Assembly: GCF_001748145.1 (NCBI RefSeq)
Contig: NZ_BCQA01000001.1
Coordinates: forward strand, 3,064,501-3,128,500
Length of the DNA: 64,000 bases
DNA from: Bosea sp. BIWAKO-01
Lineage (GTDB): Bacteria > Pseudomonadota > Alphaproteobacteria > Rhizobiales > Beijerinckiaceae
Reading direction: 5' to 3'
Of this stretch, positions 8,348-16,120 are shown piece by piece. Made by a program: the position numbers and the translations under genes. Position 1 is the stretch's first letter; every line of letters begins with the position of its first letter. A model generated the notes under the pieces. It was not told the DNA's origin. It searched no databases and was given only the letters and a program-made list of their open reading frames with translations.

Positions 8348-9486
8348 TCCGCGGCCTCCGGCAGGGTGTCTTGCGTCTCTTGGACCTGGGTCTCTTGGGG
8401 CTCGCCCGCCAGGCGCTGCTCGCGCTCGCGGCGGATGCGGCGGATCAGTTCGAGCTCTCCCTGGAAGTCGACATAATGCGGCAGCTTGAGATGCTCGACG
8501 AAGCCGGCCGCTTCGACATTGTCGGAGTGGTAGAGCACGAATTCGTCCTGCTGCGCGGGATACTCTGCCGCCTCGCCGAATTCGCGCGCCTTGAGCGCAC
8601 GATCGACCAGCGACATCGACATCGCCTTGCGCTCGGCATGGCCGAAGGCGAGGCCATAGCCGCGCGTGAACTGCGGCGGTACGTCCTTGGTGCCGTTGAA
8701 TTGGTTGACCATCTGGCATTCGGTCAGGGTGATCTCTCCGAGATCGACCGCGAAGCCGAGTTCCTCGGGCACGAATTCGACGCTGACCTCGCCGACCCGG
8801 ACCTCGCCGACGAAGGGATGCGAATTGCCGTATCCGCGCTGCACGGAATAGCCGAGGCCGAGCATGAAGCCCTCATCGCCGCGCGCCATCGCCTGGAGCC
8901 GGACATCGCGGTCGGCGGGGAAGGAGACCGGCTCGCGGGTGAGATCGAAGGGGCGGGGATCACCCTCCGGCGGCTCCTCGGCTTCCATCAGGCCTTCGGC
9001 GCCGAGAATGTCGGGCACGCGCGGCATGGTGGCGTCGAGCGGCTCGGGCGCCGCCGCAGGTGTCGCTGCAGGAGAGGCGCCATCCATCAGCGCGAAATCG
9101 AACAGGCGGTGGGTGTAGTCATAGGTCGGGCCAAGCACCTGGCCGCCCGGAAGGTCCTTGTAGGTGGCGGAGACGCGGCGGCGGATCGCCATCTGCGCCG
9201 TGTCGACGGGCTCCGACGAGCCGAAGCGCGGCAAGGTCGTGCGATAGGCCCGCATCAGGAAGGCGGCTTCGATGGCGTCGCCCTGCGCCTGCTTTAGCGC
9301 CAGCGCTGCGAGATCGGGGTCGTAGAGCGAGCCTTCGTTCATGACGCGGGCGCAGGCGAGCCCCATCTGCTCGCGGATCTGCGCGACGGCCAATTCGGGC
9401 ACGGCCTCGTTGCCGCGGCGGGCTTCCGCGATGAGATCATGTGTGGCGAGGATGGCGGCCTCGCCCCCCTTGACGGCGACATACAT
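8344..9486 (-). CDS. phnI: Alpha-D-ribose 1-methylphosphonate 5-triphosphate synthase subunit PhnI
   Basis: PhnI is the nucleosidase-like subunit of the PhnGHI(L) complex that couples the phosphonate to ribose, displacing adenine from ATP. The 380-residue sequence starts MYVAVKGGEAAI. It carries the conserved blocks RRRVSATYKDLPGGQVLGPT, LGYSVQRGYGNSHPF, EITLTECQMVNQF and a C-terminal HVDF-like HYVDFQGELEL. The C-terminal tail (about 25 residues, rich in Glu and Gln) looks unstructured. The start at 9486 shares a base with the phnH stop. The frame is open upstream, but the phnH overlap and the strong family start fix this ATG. Confidence 0.96.
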   Translation of the reverse strand: MYVAVKGGEAAILATHDLIAEARRGNEAVPELAVAQIREQMGLACARVMNEGSLYDPDLAALALKQAQGDAIEAAFLMRAYRTTLPRFGSSEPVDTAQMAIRRRVSATYKDLPGGQVLGPTYDYTHRLFDFALMDGASPAATPAAAPEPLDATMPRVPDILGAEGLMEAEEPPEGDPRPFDLTREPVSFPADRDVRLQAMARGDEGFMLGLGYSVQRGYGNSHPFVGEVRVGEVSVEFVPEELGFAVDLGEITLTECQMVNQFNGTKDVPPQFTRGYGLAFGHAERKAMSMSLVDRALKAREFGEAAEYPAQQDEFVLYHSDNVEAAGFVEHLKLPHYVDFQGELELIRRIRREREQRLAGEPQETQVQETQDTLPEAAE

Positions 9487-10091
9487 CAGCGGACCTCCCG
9501 GATCTGCGTCGAGCGCGGCAGGCCGATGATCGCCTCGCCATGGCTGAGAATGAGGTCGATGCCGAGGGGGTAGCGCGCGGCATTGGCCGCGACCTCGGCC
9601 CAGAAGCCGGGGCGCAGTCCGTTTGGTGCAATCTCGCGGCTGTCGGCGATGCCCGGGCCGGTCAGCGTCACGGCGTCGCCGCCTGCGAGGCTGGTGCATT
9701 GCACGATCACGCTGGTCGAGCGATCCGGAAACTGGTCGGTGCCGGGGCTGAATGCGGACAGCGCCGGAGCGGTATCGGTGCCGTTCAGCACGGCGAAGGC
9801 AGCTTCAGCCGGGTTTTCGACCAAAGTCGCTCCGCAATGGAAGCGCAGCCAGGCGCCGGCAGGCCCCGCCCGCAGATCGGCAGGCAGCCAGATCGGCGTC
9901 TCGTAATCGGCGAGGGTCAGCAGGGCGGTGGCGATTGCCGGTTCCAATCCGGCCGGCGCAGCAAATCCGGTTTCGACGTCCTGGACGAGGCCGGGCTCCG
10001 ACAAGGCGGCGAGCAGGGCGCGGAAGGCGGCCTGGGACTGGAAGACCGGCTCGGAAAAGCCGGCGCCAATGAGTGTGTCGTCCTGCATCAC
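9486..10091 (-). CDS. phnH: C-P lyase core subunit PhnH
   Basis: A 201-residue PhnH, a core subunit of the phosphonate-ribosylating complex, structurally like a PLP-dependent transferase but without cofactor. Conserved blocks are FSEPVFQSQAAFRALLAALS near the N-terminus and LTGPGIADS followed by PNGLRPGFW in the second half. It overlaps phnG by four bases and phnI by one, so the three subunits are probably made in coupled amounts. Confidence 0.95.
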   Translation of the reverse strand: MMQDDTLIGAGFSEPVFQSQAAFRALLAALSEPGLVQDVETGFAAPAGLEPAIATALLTLADYETPIWLPADLRAGPAGAWLRFHCGATLVENPAEAAFAVLNGTDTAPALSAFSPGTDQFPDRSTSVIVQCTSLAGGDAVTLTGPGIADSREIAPNGLRPGFWAEVAANAARYPLGIDLILSHGEAIIGLPRSTQIREVR

Positions 10092-10528
10092 GCGCCCCGG
10101 ACCAGAGTGAAGAAATCGACCTTGGTGGCTGCAGCCTTGCGCGAGGCGAGGGTGCGCGCCGCCTGCTGGCGGGCCGCAAGTTCGGCGACGCCGCTGCGGA
10201 GCGGCGCGGCTTCGCCCTCGCCCTGCAGCAGTCCGTCGATCACGGCTGCGAGCCGCGCTTTGCGGCCGTCGCGACCGAGAGCGTAGGAAAAGCCCATCGT
10301 GCCGTCGCCGAGGCGCACGACGCAGCGCGTCACGGTGGCTTCGCCGAGGTTGAAGCGGCGTCCCGCACCGCCGGCGCGCCCCTCGACCATCACGGTCCCG
10401 GTTTCGGGTGCCTTCAGCACGTCATGGTCGGGCAGGGCACCGAGCCCGCTGGCGAGGCTCTCGATCTCGGTGCGAGAGGCCCGGGCGAGGATTGCCAGCC
10501 ATTGCTGTCGTGGGGTTGTCCCGCTCAT
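10088..10528 (-). CDS. phnG: C-P lyase core subunit PhnG
   Basis: PhnG is the small subunit of the core PhnGHIJ complex; this copy is 146 residues. Conserved blocks are RQQWLAILARASRTEIE at the N-terminus and FNLGEATVTRCVVRLGDGTMGFSY, given here in two overlapping parts: FNLGEATVTRCVV and RLGDGTMGFSY. It is the first gene of the leftward phnGHIJKLM operon. The 88 bases between its start and phnF carry two candidate PhnF operators, so its expression is likely repressed by the divergent PhnF. Confidence 0.94.
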   Translation of the reverse strand: MSGTTPRQQWLAILARASRTEIESLASGLGALPDHDVLKAPETGTVMVEGRAGGAGRRFNLGEATVTRCVVRLGDGTMGFSYALGRDGRKARLAAVIDGLLQGEGEAAPLRSGVAELAARQQAARTLASRKAAATKVDFFTLVRGA

Positions 10529-10557
10529 CTCAGGTCGCTCTCTGGTCAGGGCCTAAT

Positions 10558-10598
10558 GTCTAGACTACGATAGGGTCGTTGCTGAGAAAGGTCTATAC
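10558..10598. promoter_or_regulatory. Paired candidate PhnF operators in the phnG-phnF divergent promoter
   Basis: Two 8-base sites, GTCTAGAC (10558-10565, a perfect palindrome) and GTCTATAC (10591-10598), both fit the GTnTAnAC pattern known for HutC-subfamily GntR regulators. The second, read as AGGTCTATACAT, closely matches the mycobacterial PhnF operator (recalled as TGGTATAGACCA, reverse complement TGGTCTATACCA). Their centres are 33 bases apart, about three helical turns. They lie between phnG and phnF, a position suited to control of both genes. Confidence 0.65.
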
Positions 10599-10616
10599 AT
10601 TTTGGATGAAGCTTTG

Positions 10617-11366
10617 ATGACGGATGCCCATGCAGCCAGCCAGGCCGGCGAAGCCGCCACGGCATGGCGGCGTATCGCGGACGAGATCGAAGCGGCGATC
10701 GGGCGCGGCGAATACGAGACGGGCGCGACGCTGCCCTCTTCGCTCGCGCTGGCCGAGCGCTATGGGGTGCACCGGCACACGGTTCGGCAGGCCTTTCGGC
10801 ATCTCGCCGATCGAGGGCTGGTCAGCGTCTCGCGCGGACGCGGGACGCAGGTCACGGCGCCACGCTTTCCCTATCGCATCGGCCGGCGCGTCAGCATGCG
10901 CACCAATTTCGGCGCGGCCGGCATCACCGTGGCCGGCTCGATCCTGGGAGCCGGGATCGTCAAGGGCGAGGCGGAGGCCTGCGCGGCCCTGCGATTGGAG
11001 GACGGAGCGCCGCTCTGGCGGATCGAGACGCTGAGCCTGGCCGGCGGCGTGCCGGTGAGCACCGGCGTGCATCTGCTCTCGGCCGAGCGCTTCCCGGATT
11101 TCGACAAGATGCTGAGCCGGGCCGGTTCGTCGATCTCGGCGGCTTTCGCCGCCTGCGGCATCCCGGATTATGTGCGGCTTTCGACACGGCTTTCGGCGCG
11201 GCTCGCCAGCGAGCGCGAGGCGCTGCTGCTCAGGATCGAGCCCGGCGCCGCGGTCATGCTCTCCGCGGCGGTCGACGCACTGCCGGATCTGACCCCGATC
11301 CATCTGGTCGACGGCATCTTTGCCGGCGAACGGATGGAAATGGTCGTCGAGCCGTTCGCGGAGTGA
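10617..11366 (+). CDS. phnF: GntR/HutC-family phosphonate regulator PhnF
   Basis: A 249-residue regulator with an N-terminal winged helix (HTH about residues 42-68, AERYGVHRHTVRQAFRHLAD) and a C-terminal UTRA ligand-binding domain of the HutC/PhnF type. PhnF represses phosphonate genes and is released by a pathway ligand or low phosphate in the species studied. It diverges from phnG across the paired operators and probably represses itself too. A TTG at 10602 is a possible upstream start; the ATG at 10617 is preferred because nothing conserved lies before it. Confidence 0.93.
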   Translation: MTDAHAASQAGEAATAWRRIADEIEAAIGRGEYETGATLPSSLALAERYGVHRHTVRQAFRHLADRGLVSVSRGRGTQVTAPRFPYRIGRRVSMRTNFGAAGITVAGSILGAGIVKGEAEACAALRLEDGAPLWRIETLSLAGGVPVSTGVHLLSAERFPDFDKMLSRAGSSISAAFAACGIPDYVRLSTRLSARLASEREALLLRIEPGAAVMLSAAVDALPDLTPIHLVDGIFAGERMEMVVEPFAE

Positions 11367-11436
11367 GTGCAGTTGCTCGCGTAGCCCGGCGAGGCGTGAA
11401 CGGTCGGGGCAGGCCCTGTCATGACGCGCCTGTCCG

Positions 11437-12291
11437 TCAGGTGGCCCTTTTGCCGATGATGGCGAAGCGCAGCTTGCTGGATAGGAAGTCGATCGCGGTC
11501 ACAGCGGCAAGCACCAGCAGGATCAGGAACGAGACCTGCTGCCATTCCAGGGTGCGGATGGTCTCGGCGAGATAGAGCCCGATGCCGCCGGCGCCGACGA
11601 TGCCGATGATGGTCGAGGAGCGGGTGTTCGACTCGATGAAATAGAGCACCTGGCTGGCGATGACCGGCAGGACCTGCGGGATCAGGCCGAAGCGGATCTC
11701 GTGGAGCTTGCCGCCGCCGGAGGAGGTCACGCCCTCGACGGGCTTGCGGTCGGCGGATTCGATCGCTTCCGAATAAAGCTTGCCGAAGGCGCCGAGATCG
11801 CTGGTCATGATCGCGAGCATGCCGGCGAAGGGGCCAAGGCCCACGACATTGACCCAGATCAGGGCCCAGATCAGCGCATCGACGCCGCGCACGGTGTCGA
11901 GCGAGCGCCGCGCCAGGAAATGGATGACGCGATTGGCGACGACGTTCTTGGCCGCGAGGAAGCCAAGCGGGAAGGCGAGGATCGCGGCGAGGATCGTGCC
12001 AAGGAAGGCGATGGCGATGGTCTCGAACAGCGCTTTCACGAAGATCACGGCGCGGGCGGCGGAGCCGGGGTCCGGCGGCAGCATCAGCACGACGAATGTG
12101 CCGAGATTGCCGATGCCGGTGATGATCTTCCAGAGCGAGACTTCCAGCGTCGTCAGCCCGTAGAGGAAGAGGCCGAGCATACCGGCAAGGACTGCGATGG
12201 TGGTCAGGCGCGTCTTCAGCGAACCGTCGATGGCCCCCTGGTGGCGCCGGACGAGATCGGCGCGCTCGGCGGCGGTGAGGGCGAGGCTCAT
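11437..12291 (-). CDS. phnE: Phosphonate ABC transporter permease PhnE (second copy)
   Basis: A 284-residue inner-membrane permease of the PhnE family with about six hydrophobic segments and the EAA-type loop (EAIESADRKPVEGVTSSGG). It starts MSLALTAAERADLVRRHQ at an ATG overlapping the upstream phnE stop by four bases. The frame is open further up but only across the other phnE. It is the last gene of the leftward phnCDEE unit and probably forms a heterodimeric channel with the preceding permease. Confidence 0.93.
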   Translation of the reverse strand: MSLALTAAERADLVRRHQGAIDGSLKTRLTTIAVLAGMLGLFLYGLTTLEVSLWKIITGIGNLGTFVVLMLPPDPGSAARAVIFVKALFETIAIAFLGTILAAILAFPLGFLAAKNVVANRVIHFLARRSLDTVRGVDALIWALIWVNVVGLGPFAGMLAIMTSDLGAFGKLYSEAIESADRKPVEGVTSSGGGKLHEIRFGLIPQVLPVIASQVLYFIESNTRSSTIIGIVGAGGIGLYLAETIRTLEWQQVSFLILLVLAAVTAIDFLSSKLRFAIIGKRAT

Positions 12292-13169
12292 GAGCGGTGC
12301 TCCAGGCTGAGCAGGGCGTGGCGCAGGCGCTCGGTGCCGTAGTCGATCAGCATGACGGTGACGATGATCAGCAGCAGGATGGCGCTGACATCGGTGAAGT
12401 AGAATTTGCGGATGGCCTCGATCAGATCCTGGCCGATGCCGCCAGCCCCGACGAAGCCCATGATCGAGGCGCCGCGGACATTGATCTCGAAGCGCAGCAG
12501 CGCGTAGCTGGCGAAATTGGAAAGCACCTGCGGGACGACGGCGAAGCGGATCGTCTGCCACCAGCCCGCGCCTGTCGCAGTGAGGCCGTCGACCGGCTTC
12601 ATGTCGATGTTCTCGACCACCTCGGAGAAGAGCTTGCCCATCGCACCCATGGTGTGGATCGCGATGGCGAGCACGCCCGGCAGCGGGCCGAGGCCGAAGG
12701 CGATGACGAAGATCAGCGCGAAGACGATCTCCGGCACGGTGCGGCAGAATTCGAGGAAGCGGCGGGTCGCCCAGCGCAGCCAGCCGGCACGGCCGAGATT
12801 GGCGGCGGCGGAAAAGCAGAGCAGGAAGCCGCCGACGGCGCCCAGAACGGTGCCGACATAGGCAATCAGCAGGGTCTGCCAGAGCAGCTTCAGCCAGCCG
12901 TTCAGGCCCCAGTACCATTCCTTGAGATCGGCACCGAGCGTGGCGAGGCGCAGGGTCGGCAGGGTCTCGAGGATGTATTTCGGGAAACGCCAGGCGTTCG
13001 CGGCGAATTTCGCGAGATCGACCTCCGAGCCGATCGCGGAGAGGACGACGCAGGCGATGAAGATGGCAGCGCCGAGCAGGGCCTGGCGGCGCTTTGCGCC
13101 CATCTCGCGCCGATAGAGATCGGCATGGCCGCGAATGGCGGGGTCGTTGCGATCGATCGTCAGGGTCAT
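12288..13169 (-). CDS. phnE: Phosphonate ABC transporter permease PhnE (first copy)
   Basis: A 293-residue inner-membrane permease with several hydrophobic segments and an EAA-type loop (EVVENIDMKPVDGLTATGAG) followed by a conserved glycine-rich segment (IMGFVGAGGIGQDL). The start is set at 13169 (MTLTIDRNDPAIRG). An upstream extension to 13241 would read through a palindromic repeat and looks non-coding. It shares the general fold and loop motif of the downstream permease. Substrate specificity comes from PhnD. Confidence 0.93.
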   Translation of the reverse strand: MTLTIDRNDPAIRGHADLYRREMGAKRRQALLGAAIFIACVVLSAIGSEVDLAKFAANAWRFPKYILETLPTLRLATLGADLKEWYWGLNGWLKLLWQTLLIAYVGTVLGAVGGFLLCFSAAANLGRAGWLRWATRRFLEFCRTVPEIVFALIFVIAFGLGPLPGVLAIAIHTMGAMGKLFSEVVENIDMKPVDGLTATGAGWWQTIRFAVVPQVLSNFASYALLRFEINVRGASIMGFVGAGGIGQDLIEAIRKFYFTDVSAILLLIIVTVMLIDYGTERLRHALLSLEHRS

Positions 13170-13213
13170 GTTGGTTCCGTCGCGGGGTTCGCCAGTCGCG
13201 GCGGGACGCCACT

Positions 13214-13246
13214 CCGTCATGGCCGGGGCAAGCCCGGCCATGACGG
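13214..13246. repeat. Perfect 14-bp inverted repeat between phnD and phnE
   Basis: Arms CCGTCATGGCCGGG and CCCGGCCATGACGG are exact reverse complements around a 5-base loop (GCAAG). The element lies in the 92-base gap between phnD and the first phnE. It could stabilise or partly terminate the phnCD message so that the binding protein is made in excess over the permeases. Similar GTCATGGCCGGG palindromes are, from memory, dispersed repeats in Hyphomicrobiales genomes. There is no T-run. Confidence 0.7.
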
Positions 13247-13261
13247 TCGGCGGGTAAGCGC

Positions 13262-14179
13262 TTACGAGGACTTCTTCTTGCGGAGCGCGTCGACGAACTT
13301 GTTCAGTTCGATGATCGGGTCGTAGGCCTTGTTGTCGACCGCGACGAGCGGACCCTGCTTGCCTTCATAGATCTTGTCGAAGGCGACCTTGTCCTTGGTG
13401 GCGAGATTGAGGACGGCGTCGCGGATCGAGGCCTTGAGCGGCTCCGGCAGGTCGGAAAGATAGGCCATCGGCGAGTTCACGATCTGCTCGGACTTGTAGA
13501 TGATCCGGAAATCGTCGGCCTTGACCATGTTCTTGCGGGCCATGCGCTGCAGGTTGGATTCCTGCTCGTCGTTCCACCAGTTGGCGGCGATGTCGACAGT
13601 GCCCTGGCCGAGCGCGATGACCGCGTTCTCGTGGCTGCCGGTATAGACGACCTTGCCGAAGAAGGTCTCGGGCTCGATCTTCATGCCGTCGAGCACGAAG
13701 CGCGGCACATTGTTGCCAGAGGTGGAATTGGGATCGACGAGGCCGAGATTCTTGCCCTTCAGGTCCTCGACCTTCTGATAGGGCGAGTCCTTCTTCACGT
13801 AGAAGACGGAGTGGTAGCCCTTGGTGCCGTCGAGATTGGTCTCGATCGCGAAGGCATCGACCTTGGCGCCGGTCATGCGGGCGCGAGCGAAGGAGGCGGG
13901 GCCGTACATGCCGATATGGATGTTGCCGGCGCGCTGGCCTTCGATGATCGCGGCATAGTCGTTGGCGATGCGCAGCGTCACCTTGGTGCCGAGTTCCTTC
14001 GCGAGATAGTTGACGAAGGGGGTGTAGCGCTCGACGACGCCAGACGCGTTCTCGGACGGGATGATGGCGAAGACCAGCTCCGGATATTTGGCCTTCCAGT
14101 CCTGCGCGAAGGCGGGAGCGGCGAGCGTCGCGGCCAGGCCGGCGGCGGCGAGCGTGAGGGTATGACGGCGGGTCAGCAT
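13262..14179 (-). CDS. phnD: Phosphonate ABC transporter substrate-binding protein PhnD
   Basis: A 305-residue periplasmic phosphonate-binding protein. A signal peptide (residues 1 to about 25, MLTRRHTLTLAAAG, ending PAFA) is followed by the PhnD fold. Family blocks include FAIIPSENASGVVERY, GMYGPASFARARM, LVDPNSTSGNNVPRF and AANWWNDEQ. It delivers phosphonates to the PhnE permeases. It lies between phnC (71-base gap) and phnE (92-base gap with a hairpin). Confidence 0.95.
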   Translation of the reverse strand: MLTRRHTLTLAAAGLAATLAAPAFAQDWKAKYPELVFAIIPSENASGVVERYTPFVNYLAKELGTKVTLRIANDYAAIIEGQRAGNIHIGMYGPASFARARMTGAKVDAFAIETNLDGTKGYHSVFYVKKDSPYQKVEDLKGKNLGLVDPNSTSGNNVPRFVLDGMKIEPETFFGKVVYTGSHENAVIALGQGTVDIAANWWNDEQESNLQRMARKNMVKADDFRIIYKSEQIVNSPMAYLSDLPEPLKASIRDAVLNLATKDKVAFDKIYEGKQGPLVAVDNKAYDPIIELNKFVDALRKKKSS

Positions 14180-14250
14180 GGTTTGCTCCTGTTGAAGGCT
14201 GTTGGTGGTCTTTTCAGGCGTAAGCGGTCCTGGCCGGGCTCAGGTCCGGC

Positions 14251-15069
14251 TCAGGCTGCGCTCTGCTTGGCGCGCTTGGCTTCGGCGATGGCGATGGCAT
14301 CGAGGGCGTCCAGCGCCTCGGCGCCGGCATCCTTGGCCTCGATGCCGTAGAGTTCGGCCGCGATCTCGCGGGTGAGCGCCTGCGGCACGTCGTCGAACAC
14401 GACCTTGCCGGCGGCCATGCCGATCAGCCGGTCGCAGTATTTCGCCGCGATATCGAGGTCATGCAGATTGCAGATCACGGTGATGCCGTCCTCGCGGTTG
14501 ATGCGGAAGAGCGCATCCATCACGACCTGGGTGTTGCGCGGGTCGAGCGAGGCGATCGGCTCGTCGGCGAGAATGACCTTCGGCTCCTGGACCAGGGCGC
14601 GGGCGATCGCGACGCGCTGCTGCTGGCCGCCCGAGAGGGTCTCGGCGCGCTGGGCCAGCAGATGGCCCATGTCGAGGCGCTCGAGCGCGGCGATGGCGCG
14701 GATCTTGTCGTCCGGCGAGAAGCTCTTCACCAGCGTCAGGAAGGTCGAGCGGTGATTGAGCCGGCCGAGCAGGACATTGGTCAGCACGTCGAGGCGGCCG
14801 ACGAGATTGAACTGCTGGAAGATCATCGCGGTGTCGCGACGCCAGGCGCGCAGTTCGGCACCCTTCAATGCGGTGACATCGCGCTCGTCGCTGATCAGAC
14901 GGCCGGAGCTCGGCTCCGCCAAGCGGTTGATCATGCGCAGCAGGGTCGACTTGCCGGCGCCGGAGCGCCCGATGACGCCGACCATTTCGCCCTTCGGGAT
15001 CGACAGCGAGACATTGTCCACGGCGGCTTTGCCGCTGAAGCGCTTGGTCAGGCCTTCGATACGCAGCAT
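14251..15069 (-). CDS. phnC: Phosphonate ABC transporter ATP-binding protein PhnC
   Basis: A 272-residue importer ATPase with Walker [10 protein letters not shown], signature [15 protein letters not shown] and Walker [13 protein letters not shown]. The start at 15069 ([13 protein letters not shown]) follows GGGAAG and matches the usual PhnC N-terminus; an upstream ATG (15084) is possible. It heads the leftward phnCDEE unit. A Pho box lies about 107 bases upstream, so it is likely induced by phosphate limitation through PhoB. Confidence 0.94.
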   Translation of the reverse strand: MLRIEGLTKRFSGKAAVDNVSLSIPKGEMVGVIGRSGAGKSTLLRMINRLAEPSSGRLISDERDVTALKGAELRAWRRDTAMIFQQFNLVGRLDVLTNVLLGRLNHRSTFLTLVKSFSPDDKIRAIAALERLDMGHLLAQRAETLSGGQQQRVAIARALVQEPKVILADEPIASLDPRNTQVVMDALFRINREDGITVICNLHDLDIAAKYCDRLIGMAAGKVVFDDVPQALTREIAAELYGIEAKDAGAEALDALDAIAIAEAKRAKQSAA

Positions 15070-15175
15070 GAACGGTCTTCCCATCGAGGAGCAAGCATGG
15101 CGACATCCGGACATGGGCGAGGCGCAGTCCGGAGCTCATGCTCTCTTGCAGTGCGCAAACCGGTATCGGCGACAG

Positions 15176-15193
15176 ATGACAGGGCCGTGACAG
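15176..15193 (-). promoter_or_regulatory. Pho box upstream of phnC
   Basis: On the minus strand the site reads CTGTCACGGCCCTGTCAT: two 7-base CTGTCA(C/T) half-sites separated by four bases, exactly the PhoB box spacing. A further partial repeat (CTGTCG) follows directly. It lies about 107 bases ahead of the phnC start and is oriented toward it. No similar site was seen ahead of phnG. Confidence 0.8.
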
Positions 15194-15260
15194 CAGGATC
15201 GGGGGCTGTGGGCGGGCGTCACGGAGGTTGTTGACTCGTCTGAGGCGGCGGAGTCATAAA

Positions 15261-15275
15261 GAACAAAATAGGAAC
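15261..15275 (+). promoter_or_regulatory. Alphaproteobacterial LexA (SOS) box
   Basis: The sequence GAACAAAATAGGAAC fits the alphaproteobacterial SOS box GAAC-N7-GAAC exactly. It ends 17 bases before the GTG start of imuA and five bases before its GGAG ribosome binding site, so LexA bound here would block transcription of imuA-imuB-dnaE2. Confidence 0.85.
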
Positions 15276-15292
15276 ATTTGGAGTGCCAAGAC

Positions 15293-16120
15293 GTGAGCGA
15301 TCATGCCGTCGCCGCGCTGCGGCGAAGCATTGCCGGTTTGGAAAGCGTCTCCGTCTCCCTGGGCGGGGAGGCGAGCTTCAGTCTTGGCCACGCGGCGGCC
15401 GATGCGGCGCTGGGGCCACTGCGCCGCCATGCCCTGCACGAGATCGTGGCGATGGCGCATCAGGCTCCGGCGGCGACGGGCTTCGTTGCAGGGTTGATCG
15501 CGCGGCTGGAGCGGCGGCCGGTCGTCTGGCTGCGGCAGGATTCCGCCGGCGCAGAGGGCGGAGAGCTCTATGCGCCGGGGCTTGCGGCGTTCGGGCTCGA
15601 TCCAAACCGGGTGCTGGCGGTGCGGGGACGCGATCCGCTTGCCGTGCTGAAGGCGGCGGGCGACGCCTTTCCGCGCGGCAATGACCCGCGCTCGGGCATC
15701 GGCGCGGTGGTGATCGAGCTCGAGGGCGCGCCGGCCTGCCTCGATCTCACGGCCAGCCGGCGTCTCGTCCTGGCGGCGCGGGATGCCGGCGCGACGGCTT
15801 TTCTCCTGCGGCTGGGAAGCAGTCCTGCTCCAAGCGCGGCGACGATCCGCTGGTCGGTTTCGGCGGCGCCTTCGGAGGGGCGGATGAGAGCGCATGGGCC
15901 GGGCCGGCCGAGTTTTGCGGTCACGGTGCTGCGCAACCGACATGGGGCGACAGGGCAGTGGGTGATGGAGTGGGACAGTCATGCGTATAGCTTCCGCGAG
16001 CCGCTTCCTGTCGCTCTGGTTCCCGCGCCTGCCCATCGATCGGACCAGACGCAGCCAGGGCGCATCCGTTCGGGCACTATCGCAGAGGCCTGGCCCGCAG
16101 CCCGGCGGGCCAGCGGATGA
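15293..16120 (+). CDS. imuA: SOS mutagenesis protein ImuA
   Basis: A 275-residue RecA/SulA-related protein of the mutasome, first in the imuA-imuB-dnaE2 cassette. The conserved N-terminal block LRRHALHEIVAMAH and the C-terminal block RNRHGATGQWVMEWD support the assignment. A GTG at 15293 follows GGAG (15280-15283) by nine bases and is preferred over an in-frame TTG at 15278. The last 46 codons overlap the 5' end of imuB in another frame, a long overlap of 140 bases. The tail beyond MEWDSHAYSF is probably not part of the folded domain. Confidence 0.9.
   Translation: MSDHAVAALRRSIAGLESVSVSLGGEASFSLGHAAADAALGPLRRHALHEIVAMAHQAPAATGFVAGLIARLERRPVVWLRQDSAGAEGGELYAPGLAAFGLDPNRVLAVRGRDPLAVLKAAGDAFPRGNDPRSGIGAVVIELEGAPACLDLTASRRLVLAARDAGATAFLLRLGSSPAPSAATIRWSVSAAPSEGRMRAHGPGRPSFAVTVLRNRHGATGQWVMEWDSHAYSFREPLPVALVPAPAHRSDQTQPGRIRSGTIAEAWPAARRASG

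Noticed and set aside
11416..11434. Possible Pho box (CTGTCAT ... CTGTC) between phnF and phnE
   Set aside because: The half-sites are 14 bases apart instead of 11 and lie between convergent gene ends, where a promoter element is not expected.
15115..15139. Upstream starts for phnC
   Set aside because: Residues before [11 protein letters not shown] are not typical of PhnC, and a suitable ribosome binding site precedes the inner ATG.
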